This document shows positions 53,893 through 63,281 of a stretch of 64,000 nt of DNA, piece after piece; within the stretch, counting starts at the first letter, position 1, and every line of letters starts with the position of its first letter. The notes beneath the pieces were generated by a model. That model ran no database searches and was not told the DNA's origin. It worked only from the letters and a program-made list of their open reading frames with translations. Both the position numbers and the translations under genes were made by a program. Source of the DNA: JBBQXH01 sp963710975 (GTDB lineage: Bacteria > Actinomycetota > Thermoleophilia > Gaiellales > Gaiellaceae). The stretch spans positions 248,001 to 312,000 of the forward strand of contig CAVQCG010000003.1 of assembly GCA_963710975.1 (NCBI GenBank), read 5' to 3'.

Positions 53893-54312
53893 ATGACCGC
53901 ATCACATCCGCGCTATCAGAGCCACCCGCGCGTCGACGACTACATCGACGCGCTCCCCGAGTGGCAGCAGGCGATCTGCCGCCGGCTCCGTGATCTGATC
54001 CACGCCGCCGACCCAGAACTGGTGGAGACGGTCAAGCGGACCGTGCAGCCCTACTTCGTGCTCGACGGGAACGTCTGCGCACTTCTCGCCGCCAAGGACC
54101 ACGTCAACCTGTTCCTCTACGACGGCGGAATCGTGCCGGACCCCGAAGGGATCATCGCCGGAGGCCACGAGAACAAGACCGCCCGCACGATCGCCTTCTA
54201 CCGCGGCGACACCGTCAACGAGCCCGCCCTGATCGCGATGCTCAGGCAGATCATCGCGAACAACCGGGCGGGCGGCTGGCGCAAACTCAAAGCGCGCAAC
54301 ACCGCCCGTTGA
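53893..54312 (+). CDS. DUF1801-family protein (copy 1)
   Basis: 139-aa protein of the YdhG/DUF1801 group. The N-terminal VDDYIDALPEWQQAICRRL and the middle VCALLAAKDHVNLFLYDGG are typical. Some members are described as iron chaperone-like; no direct evidence here. ATG 53893, 22 nt after the VOC gene, so probably the same transcript. Confidence 0.78.
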   Translation: MTASHPRYQSHPRVDDYIDALPEWQQAICRRLRDLIHAADPELVETVKRTVQPYFVLDGNVCALLAAKDHVNLFLYDGGIVPDPEGIIAGGHENKTARTIAFYRGDTVNEPALIAMLRQIIANNRAGGWRKLKARNTAR

Positions 54313-54337
54313 ATCCACGACTCGAGCGAGGTTCAGG

Positions 54338-54691
54338 ATGTCCGCTGCAGACGTCGACGAGTACCTCCAAGGCATTGAGGAGCCCAAGCGGAGCACCCTC
54401 GAGGCGCTGCGGCGCACGATCCTCGAGATCGTCCCCGACGCAGAACAGGTCATCTCCTACAAGGTTCCCGCCTTCCGCGTCGAGGGCCGGATCGTCGCCG
54501 GCTTCGCAGCCTTCAAGAATCACCTCAGCTACCTCCCCTTCAGCGGCTCGGTGCTGCCAAAGCTCGCAGACGAGCTCGAGGGGTACACGATGACCAAGAG
54601 CGCACTGCACTTCCCCGTCGACCGCCCTTTGCCGAAGACGCTTGTCGGGAAGCTGATCGCGGCACGTCGTTCCGAGGCTTCGCGCTCGTAG
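54338..54691 (+). CDS. DUF1801/iron-chaperone-like protein (copy 2)
   Basis: 117-aa YdhG-like protein: VDEYLQGIEEPKRSTLEALR, VISYKVPAFRVEGRIVAGF and NHLSYLPFSGSVLPKLADEL. This is the classical DUF1801 pattern and is closer to the family core than the neighbours at 53893 and 55526. It follows copy 1 by 25 nt. Confidence 0.82.
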   Translation: MSAADVDEYLQGIEEPKRSTLEALRRTILEIVPDAEQVISYKVPAFRVEGRIVAGFAAFKNHLSYLPFSGSVLPKLADELEGYTMTKSALHFPVDRPLPKTLVGKLIAARRSEASRS

Positions 54692-54838
54692 CCCGGTGGT
54701 CGCCACCGGACTGCTCGCCTTCGCCCGCGCGAACCTGCCGGGCGATCAGTTCTCGCCTCGCCACATGTCCTACTTGTCGTTTCTACCTCCTGGTAGGGTC
54801 GGGCCGCTACCTGAGATCCAAGGAAACAGGAGACCGCG

Positions 54839-55420
54839 ATGCCAGAACTGCTCGTTGACTTCATCAGTTCACTCGATGGCTATGCGGCTGCCGAGGGCTG
54901 GCCGGGCTGGTGGGGGCTGCAAGGACCTGAATACCTCGCCTGGTTGGGAGCGCAGCCGGAAGCGGACTACACGATCCTGATGGGAGCAACCACCTACCGG
55001 GTCATGTCGCGATTCGCCGCCGAGGGCGAGCCGGGCACCGACGCGCTCGCGGGCATGCCGAAGGTCGTCTTCTCGTCCACGTTGAGCGAGCCGCTTTCCT
55101 GGCCGAACACGCGGCTCGTGGCTGGGGACGCTGTTGAGTCGGTGCGGGAGATGAAGGCCAAAGCCTCCAGGTCGATGCGCACGATCGGCAGCCTCAGCCT
55201 GTGCCGCTCGCTCCTGAGCGCTGGTCTGGTCGCCCGCTTCCGCGTGGTTGTGTTTCCGGTCATCACCGGACGAAGTGGCCGGGAGCGGATCTATGACGGC
55301 TATCCGGATGTCGCCCTCGAGATGATCAGCAGCCGCACCTTCGATGGTCGCATCCAACTGCTCGAGTACGTGCCGACGATTCTGTCCGGGCCGCCGGGCA
55401 CTAACGTGGTCAACGCCTGA
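54839..55420 (+). CDS. Dihydrofolate-reductase/RibD-C family protein (copy 2)
   Basis: 193-aa DHFR-fold protein: LLVDFISSLDGYAAAEGWPG, TILMGATTYRVMSRFA, KVVFSSTLSEPLSWPNTRLV and FPVITGRSGRERIYDGYPDV. It differs clearly from copy 1 at 51841, so it is a second lineage and not a recent duplicate. ATG preceded by GGAAACAGGAG. Substrate unknown. Confidence 0.85.
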   Translation: MPELLVDFISSLDGYAAAEGWPGWWGLQGPEYLAWLGAQPEADYTILMGATTYRVMSRFAAEGEPGTDALAGMPKVVFSSTLSEPLSWPNTRLVAGDAVESVREMKAKASRSMRTIGSLSLCRSLLSAGLVARFRVVVFPVITGRSGRERIYDGYPDVALEMISSRTFDGRIQLLEYVPTILSGPPGTNVVNA

Positions 55421-55525
55421 CCGTCGGCTCGGTCGCTTGCAGCTGGCTGGTCGACCCTCTCTTCATGGTGAGGCGTCTGCGTGGTAGTGGTCGGCGAGGT
55501 CGTTGAACGAGACGAAAGGGAGTCG

Positions 55526-55915
55526 ATGAGCAGGAAGCTGACAACAGAAGAGCGGGCCGCCATGAAGGAGGCGCTCAAGGACACAGAAGGCGAGGAGGTC
55601 GTGCTCGCAAAGATCGCGCAGATGTCCGACTCGGACCGGGCTATGGCCGAGCGGGTGCATGCGATCGTCATGAAGGCCGCGCCCGGCCTGACCCCGCGCA
55701 CCTGGTACGGCATGCCGGCCTACGCGAAGGACGGCAAGGTCATCTGCTTCTTCCAGGACGCGGCGAAGTTCAAGGCGCGGTACGCGACGATAGGCTTCAG
55801 CGACAAGGCGAACCTCGACGAGGGCAACATGTGGGCGACCTCGTTCGCGCTGACGAAGCTGGCGAAGGCCGACGAGAAGCGGATCGCCGAACTCGTGAAG
55901 CAGGCCGTGAGCTGA
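55526..55915 (+). CDS. DUF1801-like protein (copy 3)
   Basis: 129-aa protein with LTTEERAAMKEALKDTEG and the diagnostic TWYGMPAYAKDGKVICFFQD and TIGFSDKANLDEGNMW. It is the third DUF1801-type gene of the island. ATG 55526 is preferred over a frame open to 55481. Confidence 0.78.
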   Translation: MSRKLTTEERAAMKEALKDTEGEEVVLAKIAQMSDSDRAMAERVHAIVMKAAPGLTPRTWYGMPAYAKDGKVICFFQDAAKFKARYATIGFSDKANLDEGNMWATSFALTKLAKADEKRIAELVKQAVS

Positions 55916-55997
55916 AGAAGGCCCAACTGGCGCATGCGAACGAGCCCGAAACACGGGTCGGGCGCGTGTTCACCGCGCCGCCCCATAGGATCGCGCC

Positions 55998-56473
55998 GTG
56001 CCGTTCACGCTCAGGAACATCAAGGAGGATCTGGAGGACATCGGCCCCAGGTTCGACGGCGCGCCGGATTTGGAGTTCCGCGCGGCGACCAAGCCGCTCG
56101 CGCTCGAGAACTGCTACGAGGCCTGGCTCGCCTCGCCTTTTGTGTTCCCGCCGCGCAGGGCGGGCCGCTCGGCCTCGGCAACTTCCGCCGTCGCGTCTGG
56201 ACGCCCGCCGTAGAGGCATCCGGGATCGCGACGCCCGCCCGGATCTATGACCTGCGCTCGACGTTCGCCTCGAACGCGCTCGCGGTCGGCGTCGAGCCGT
56301 TCGAGCTGACCCGGATCATGGGCACGTCGATGCGGATGCTGGAGCGCCACTACGGGACGCTGATCGCCGGGGCGACGACCTCGATAGCGGCCCGGCTAGA
56401 TCGTTTGGGCACCTATTGGGCACGCGAGGCGGAGGCGGGCACGCCCTCGGACGGCGCTAACCCGCACGGTTGA
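55998..56473 (+). pseudogene. Chimeric remnant: cupin N-terminus joined to a tyrosine-integrase C-terminus
   Basis: GTG 55998 starts a cupin-like N-terminus (MPFTLRNIKEDLEDIGPRF, GAPDLEFRAATKPLALE). Homology changes near 56.12 kb to a tyrosine recombinase, read one frame over: GGPLGLGNFRRRVWTPAVEA, IYDLRSTFASNALAVG (catalytic Arg) and MLERHYGTLI (catalytic Tyr). It stops at 56473, 4 nt before the tRNA 3' end. The N-terminal two thirds of the integrase and the rest of the cupin gene are missing, so a deletion joined them. Confidence 0.7.
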
Positions 56474-56477
56474 CGGA

Positions 56478-56551
56478 CGGGAGCGACGGGACTCGAACCC
56501 GCGACCTCCGGCGTGACAGGCCGGCGTTCTAACCAGCTGAACTACGCCCCC
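56478..56551 (-). tRNA. tRNA-Asp (GTC)
   Basis: 74-nt cloverleaf without encoded CCA. The acceptor stem is GGGGGCG/CGCTCCC (one G-U pair), D stem GTTC/GAAC, anticodon stem CCGGC/GCCGG with loop CTGTCAC (anticodon GTC), T stem GCGGG/CCCGT with TTCGAGT, and discriminator G. A 28-bp part is repeated at 50165-50192. Confidence 0.95.
56497..56524 (+). repeat. Candidate att site within tRNA-Asp
   Basis: Right-hand copy of the 28-bp direct repeat. It covers the anticodon stem-loop through the start of the T stem of the tRNA gene, a frequent crossover position for tyrosine integrases. Confidence 0.6.
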
Positions 56552-56579
56552 CTGGGCCGGCGCATTGTAGCCTGACGGC

Positions 56580-57176
56580 ATGAGTCACGACACAGACACG
56601 AGGCTCGCCTGGCTTCATGTCCCCGGCGAGGACGAGGTGCCCGAGGACGTTCGCGCTCTCTGGGAGCGGGCCGACGAGAAGATCGGCTTCGTTCCGAACG
56701 TCCTTCGCACATGGGCACTGCGCCCCGAGCACATGCTCCGCTGGCGCAAGTACATGGACGAGCTCCTCAAGGGCGCGTCGGGCTTGACCGAGGCGCAGCG
56801 GGAGATGATCGGCGTGGTCGTCTCCTCGACGAACCGCTGCTACTACTGCATGACCTCTCACTCCGGCGTGCTGCGCGCACTGACCGGCAACCCGGTTCTC
56901 GTGGATCAGCTGCTCATGAACTACCGCCACGCGCATCTCGACGAGCGCGAGCGTGCCATGCTGGACTTCGCCGTCAAGGTCACCGAGGCGGCCTACACCT
57001 GCAGCGAGGCGGATCTCGACGCTCTCCGTCGGGTCGGATGGAGCGACGAGGATGCGATGGACATCGCCGAGGTCACCGCCATGTTCAACCTGACGAACCG
57101 CATGGCGAACGCGCTCGGCTGGATGCCGAACGAGGAGTATCACGAAATGGGGCGGGGCGAGAGCTCGTCGCGCTAG
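56580..57176 (+). CDS. Peroxidase-related AhpD/carboxymuconolactone decarboxylase-like protein
   Basis: 198-aa CMD-fold protein of the peroxidase-related (PA2648-type) group. The active-site CxxC is in NRCYYCMTSHSGVLRAL, and the core helix LTEAQREMIGVVVSST precedes it. The two cysteines and the His downstream suggest alkylhydroperoxidase-like activity. ATG 56580. Its TAG shares a CTAG palindrome with the stop of the convergent membrane protein. Confidence 0.85.
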   Translation: MSHDTDTRLAWLHVPGEDEVPEDVRALWERADEKIGFVPNVLRTWALRPEHMLRWRKYMDELLKGASGLTEAQREMIGVVVSSTNRCYYCMTSHSGVLRALTGNPVLVDQLLMNYRHAHLDERERAMLDFAVKVTEAAYTCSEADLDALRRVGWSDEDAMDIAEVTAMFNLTNRMANALGWMPNEEYHEMGRGESSSR

Positions 57177-57547
57177 GTCGTGCTGGCCTTCGGCCTGCGG
57201 AACATCCCGATGACGAACGTGACGATCATCGTCGCGAGCCAGACGATCAGGGTCGCCCCGATCCAGGTGCCGGCGCCCTCTATGTCGAGCCCGCTCGAGA
57301 CGAGGTCGGTGACGAGGAGGGCGATGAACGTCGCGAGGAGGGACGCGAGGCCTGCCAGGGCGATCGCATACGTCCTGACAAGCGCCTTGACCACAGGGGT
57401 GACGAGCAACGAGATCACCGAGAAGACGACGACCGCGATGATGAAGGTGAGCCAGCTGATCCGCACCTGGTCGAAGATCAGGGCAACGATCAGCAGGGCG
57501 ATTGCGTTCGTCGCGAGTGCGAAGCCGATGCGAGCTGTGAGTCCGAT
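57173..57547 (-). CDS. Small holin-4/DUF360-like membrane protein
   Basis: Up to 124 aa with four hydrophobic helices. The first canonical start is GTG 57466, but in-frame sequence above it encodes a full membrane helix (IGFALATNAIALLIVALIF) that the family has. No ATG, GTG or TTG lies between there and the upstream stop. I mark the ATC at 57547 as a possible unusual start; a small sequence error is the other explanation. Function unknown. Confidence 0.6.
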   Translation of the reverse strand: MGLTARIGFALATNAIALLIVALIFDQVRISWLTFIIAVVVFSVISLLVTPVVKALVRTYAIALAGLASLLATFIALLVTDLVSSGLDIEGAGTWIGATLIVWLATMIVTFVIGMFRRPKASTT

Positions 57548-57604
57548 GGGCGTTAGCGTAGCCCGTCAGTCAAGCCTCAACGCCGGGGAGCCGATATCGG
57601 GGAT

Positions 57605-57700
57605 GTGTCCTGGGTCCTCGTAGGGCTCGTCATCGTTGCCTTCGTCCTGGTTCTCGCGGCAATTCTGAGCGAGGGCGAACGGCTACGACGCCGCCACTAG
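57605..57700 (+). CDS. Small single-pass membrane protein (31 aa)
   Basis: GTG-started frame for one hydrophobic helix (WVLVGLVIVAFVLVLAAIL) and a charged tail (SEGERLRRRH). The composition fits a real small membrane protein: a clean helix and positive residues at one end. It lies in the gap before the permease gene. No homolog is known to me, so coding is a proposal. Confidence 0.4.
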   Translation: MSWVLVGLVIVAFVLVLAAILSEGERLRRRH

Positions 57701-57760
57701 TAGTTCACATCCCGTTCCGCGATCCGTAGAATCCCCGATCTTCCGCTAGGGGAGGGGCGA

Positions 57761-59293
57761 GTGGCGAGCGAGAACGAGCCGGAACGGTCGGCGCCGGTCG
57801 AGGAGGAGGGCCTCAAGGCCGGCGGCATCGGGTTCATCGACGGGCTGTCAATCGGCCTCGCGTCGACTGCGCCCGCCTACTCGCTCGCAGCTGTGATCGG
57901 CTCCGTCGCCGTCGTTGTCGGCATTCAGTCGCCTGCCGCTCTGCTCACGGCGTTCATCCCGATGTTTCTGATCGCCGGCGCGTTCTTCTACATGAACCGT
58001 GCCGACCCCGACGCGGGGACGACGTTCTCGTGGGTGACACGGGCGATGGGCCCGTACTTCGGATGGATGGGAGGCTGGGCGGTCACGACGACGGGGATCC
58101 TCGTCGTCGGCTCGCTCGCCGACGTCGGCGCACGCTACTTCTACCTGCTGATCGGCGCCGACAGCGCTGCCGCCTCGAAAGTCGCGGTGACGGCGCTCGC
58201 TATCGCGATCATCGTCGTCATGACCGGAATCTGCGTGATCGGTACCGAGCTGTCGGCGCGGATCCAGAACGTCATGACCCTTTTCCAGATTGCGGCGCTC
58301 CTGATCTTCGCTGCGGTGGCGCTGATCAAGGTGCTCACCGACCATGCGACGCCCGAGTCGATCACACCGGAAGCCTCATGGTTCTCGCCGTTCGCCGTTT
58401 CGAGCTTCTCCGCGCTCGTCTCGGCGCTCCTGCTCGGCGTCTTCATCTACTGGGGGTGGGAGAGCGCCGTCAACCTGACCGAGGAAACGACCGACTCGAC
58501 CCGAGCGCCGGGGTTGGCAGCCATCGCCTCGACGCTCGTCCTGCTCGTGACCTACGTCGGGGTCACCACAGCTGTCGTCGCGTATGCCGGCGTGGATCGG
58601 CTGACCCAGTTCGACGACGACGACGCCATCTTCAGCACGCTCGGAACGAGCGTGTTCGGGAGCAAGTGGGACTGGTTCATCGTCCTTGCAATCGTCGTGT
58701 CAGCGATCTCGTCATGCCAAACGACGATCATCCCCGGAGCGCGAACAACATTTTCGATGGGTCGCGCGGGAGCGTTCCCGAAGCGATTCGCGGACATCAA
58801 CCGGCGCTTCCGGACGCCCGCCTTCTCGACCATCGTCGTCGCGGCGCTCGCCACGATCTGGTACGTCCCGGCCAACTTCATCTCCGAGAACTTCTTCTTC
58901 GACACGCTGTCGGCCCTGTCGCTGATGATCGCCTTCTACTACGGTCTTTCAGGCATCGCGTGCGCGATCTACTACCGTCGCGAACTGGTCAAGTCGGTCA
59001 AGAACTTCATCCTGATCGGCGTTGCCCCGCTCATCGGTGCCGCGATCCTCTTCTACCTCTTCGCGAAGGCTGCGATCGACTTTGCCGATCCCGAGTCCTC
59101 CTACACGGGCCAGACGTGGCTCGGAGTCGGACCGCCGCTCGTGATCGGCGTCGGATTCCTCGTGCTCGGATTCATCCTGATGCTGCTCTGGCGGATCTTC
59201 GGCCACACCGGCTACTTCGACAGGAAGGGCTTCGAGAAGGTGGAGCCGGGTGTCGCGGCCGGTCACATCAGGGTCGCGGCGGATGACGTCTGA
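57761..59293 (+). CDS. APC-superfamily amino acid permease
   Basis: 510-aa transporter with about twelve membrane helices. The APC unwound-helix segment GLSIGLASTAPAYSLAAVIG is typical, as are FSWVTRAMGPYFGWMGGW and YWGWESAVNLTEETTDSTR. It likely imports an amino acid or polyamine. GTG start. It is followed after one base by the UspA gene, a pairing often seen in actinobacteria. Confidence 0.88.
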   Translation: MASENEPERSAPVEEEGLKAGGIGFIDGLSIGLASTAPAYSLAAVIGSVAVVVGIQSPAALLTAFIPMFLIAGAFFYMNRADPDAGTTFSWVTRAMGPYFGWMGGWAVTTTGILVVGSLADVGARYFYLLIGADSAAASKVAVTALAIAIIVVMTGICVIGTELSARIQNVMTLFQIAALLIFAAVALIKVLTDHATPESITPEASWFSPFAVSSFSALVSALLLGVFIYWGWESAVNLTEETTDSTRAPGLAAIASTLVLLVTYVGVTTAVVAYAGVDRLTQFDDDDAIFSTLGTSVFGSKWDWFIVLAIVVSAISSCQTTIIPGARTTFSMGRAGAFPKRFADINRRFRTPAFSTIVVAALATIWYVPANFISENFFFDTLSALSLMIAFYYGLSGIACAIYYRRELVKSVKNFILIGVAPLIGAAILFYLFAKAAIDFADPESSYTGQTWLGVGPPLVIGVGFLVLGFILMLLWRIFGHTGYFDRKGFEKVEPGVAAGHIRVAADDV

Positions 59294-59294
59294 G

Positions 59295-59717
59295 ATGGCC
59301 GACGTGATTCTCGGATACGACGGCTCGGAGTGCTCGCAGGTCGCGCTCGACACCGCGGTCGATCTTGCGCAGCGCTACGGCGACAGGATCGTCATCGCCT
59401 ATGCCGACCTTCCGCCAGATCGGCTGCGCGGGGAGGAGTTCAAGGAGCACCAACGGGCGCTCAAGGAGCTTGGCACGGAGGTGACCCAGGAGGCGCAGGA
59501 GCGGATTGCCGTGAGCGGGGTGGAGTCCGAGATCGTCTTCATCGCTAACAAGCCCGCCGCGGCGCTGGTCGGGCTCGCCGCCAAGCGTGACGCGCGGTTC
59601 ATCGTTGTCGGAACGCACGGAGAGGGACCGCTCACGGGCGCCATTCTCGGCTCCGTCCCGCACAAGCTGATGCAGCGCTCACCCGTTCCGGTCGTCGTCG
59701 TGAACACCCGCCAGTAA
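59295..59717 (+). CDS. Universal stress protein (UspA family)
   Basis: 140-aa Usp domain: VILGYDGSECSQVALDTAVD at the start and the ATP-binding GTHGEGPLTGAILGSVPHK near the end (G-x2-G-x9-G-S), so it is of the ATP-binding kind. ATG 59295 is one base past the permease stop; an ATG at 59283 is also possible. It may regulate the permease. Confidence 0.85.
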   Translation: MADVILGYDGSECSQVALDTAVDLAQRYGDRIVIAYADLPPDRLRGEEFKEHQRALKELGTEVTQEAQERIAVSGVESEIVFIANKPAAALVGLAAKRDARFIVVGTHGEGPLTGAILGSVPHKLMQRSPVPVVVVNTRQ

Positions 59718-59758
59718 CGTCCGGTCGCAGGGAGTCGCTACCCTGGGCAGGCAGCGCC

Positions 59759-61510
59759 ATGCGACGAATTGCACTCATCGTCAGCTGCCTCGCTGCGCTT
59801 GTCGTCGCGGGGCCTGCCGCAGCCGAGCCGCTCGGGTGCGGCGTTTCAGATACCAGACCCCTCTGGGCTGAGTTCTCGGACGGAACCGTCGCGTTCCGCC
59901 AGGCGATCTTCGGACGCCCCGGCGTCGTCGTTGCGACGAGTGGTGTCCAGCGTGCGGCCGAGATGCGGGCGCTTGGCGCCCAGACCGTGTACTGGCAGAG
60001 GGCACTGAAGCTCATCGTCGGCACGCCGAGCGTTCCGTACGAGTCCACGGTCGTCCAGGAGAAGGTCGCGACGCTGATCGCGAATGCGCGCGCGTCGGCC
60101 GGTTGCGAGACGCCTGCGATCGCGCTCAACGAGCTGTCGGGAGCGCAGCGCGCGACACCGTGGCCCCCCGAGGTCATCCGCTATCGCGAGAACGTCCTCT
60201 CCGTCATGAAGCAACTCGCCGGTGCGGGCCTGAGGCCGTTTCTCCTCGTGCCGGGGCAGTCGCGGGGCTCGAGGGCGCCGTACGTCGGCGACACGGCCGG
60301 GCAATGGTGGAAGCAGGCTGCGAACGTCGGCTACATCGTCCGGGAAATGCACTTCGACGCGCCCTACATCTACAGCCAGGGTGCGATCGTCGGAAGCCGG
60401 ATGCGTCGCGTCGCCATGCGCACGTCGATCGAGGCGTTCACCGACATCGGGGTTCCGGCCGGGCGTCTCGGCCTGATGCTCGGGTTCCAATCCGGTCCCG
60501 GAAAGGGCGGGCGCGAAGGCCTGAAGCCGAGCTACAAGTGGTTCGACATCGTCAAACGAGACGCGCTCGCCGCGAAGCAGGTCGCGAGAGAGCTCCCAAT
60601 CTCCTCGATCTGGTCGTGGGGCTGGGGTACCTTCGACGAGGCTGGAGCAGACCCCGACAAGCCGCGTACGGCCTGCGTCTATCTCTGGACTCGCGATCAG
60701 GGTCTTTGCGATGCACCCGCGGTCGCCGGGTCGCGCTTCAACGCGAGCCTGCTCGAAGGCCAGATCATCCTCCCCGTCGGCGTCCAGTGCAGGACGGGGG
60801 CCGGTCCGATCCGCAGTGCCGCAGTCGACACCCTCGTGCCGGCCGCCGGGAGTCGGGACCTCAGCGTTGACCGCGCTGCTCACGAGGCTCGTCACCCGTG
60901 GACGTGGTGCGCCTGTCAAGGGCGACGATATCGCACATGCGAGATCGCTTCTGATCGCCCAGCATTTCGCGGGAGACGAGGCCGCGTACCGGGCGGCACT
61001 CGAGCAGCGCAACATCGGCGCAGGACTCGTCGACGACGTCATCGCAGACCAGTTCCGCTACCAGGCGGCCGAGGCCGCGCTCGCGACATCGGATCCGGGG
61101 AGGCCGATCGGCATCTGGGCAGCGACGAAGGTTCGTTCGGCGGTGCGGTCGGCGATCTGCGCGCGCGACGAGCTGCCAGACGGGGCCGTCTTCAGCTGGC
61201 CGAAGATCCTGCCGTTCCTCGAGATCCCGTGGGCATCGGTTTCCATCAGCGCCGACGCGCCGTCGTTGAAGCGCGGTGACTCCGCGACGCTTTCCGGCGC
61301 GGTCGTCAGCGCGCGCGCGAGCGAGCGCGTCACGATCTACGCCCGCACGAGCGGCGGCAGCTACGCGAAGATCGGAACGACCGGTGTCGACGCCGGCGGC
61401 TCGTGGCGCTTCACCGTCTCGCCGACCTCCTTCACGACCTACAAGGCGGTCACGAAGAGCGCTGGGTCGAGGCCGGTTGCCGTTCGCGTTCGCCGACCGC
61501 CGCGAGGGAA

Positions 61511-61514
<4 letters not shown>
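59759..61514 (+). pseudogene. Secreted protein with C-terminal Ig-like domain, frameshifted
   Basis: Sec signal peptide MRRIALIVSCLAALVVAGP, then a ~340-residue domain (IALNELSGAQRATPWPPEVI, YKWFDIVKRDALAAK) of unknown type. In the other frame follows a helical part (GDDIAHARSLLIAQHFAGDE) and an Ig-like strand-rich domain (SLKRGDSATLSGAVVSARA). The frames join when one G is removed from the GGG near 60851. About 584 aa when restored. Its TGA overlaps the mutase ATG by 4 nt. Function unknown. Confidence 0.7.
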
Positions 61515-63109
<1,595 letters not shown>

Positions 63110-63123
63110 CCACCCTCCGCGGC

Positions 63124-63176
63124 CGGCTTCGCCGTACGCGGCACGCGCCTCCGGCGCTTGCCCCCCCATCCGGGGG
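63124..63176. repeat. Hairpin cluster related to the ftsH-P450 repeats, ending in a terminator
   Basis: Contains hairpins 63124-63134 (loop TTC) and 63145-63157 (loop TCC). On the minus strand these have the GAA and GGA triloops of the array at 28.7 kb; the second is the identical 13-mer. A 5-bp C/G stem at 63163-63176 probably terminates the mutase transcript. Confidence 0.55.
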
Positions 63177-63281
63177 AAATCGATTGACGCTTGCCGGAAG
63201 CCCGGATACGGTCGCCGCGTTGGTCGGTGACGGAAGGAGCGCCGTGAAGGGTCGATCCTCGTCGCTGCGGCGTGTGGGCCG

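Larger units (their letters stand above)
50165..56524. mobile_element. Putative genomic island integrated at tRNA-Asp
   Basis: About 6.3 kb bounded by 28-bp direct repeats, the right one inside tRNA-Asp. A tyrosine-integrase remnant ends 4 nt from the tRNA 3' end, the usual place for an integrase. The content is small accessory enzymes, several of the same families in duplicate (DHFR-like twice, DUF1801 three times). Codon use remains GC-rich. The integrase is broken, so the island should no longer move by itself. Boundaries are inferred. Confidence 0.55.
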
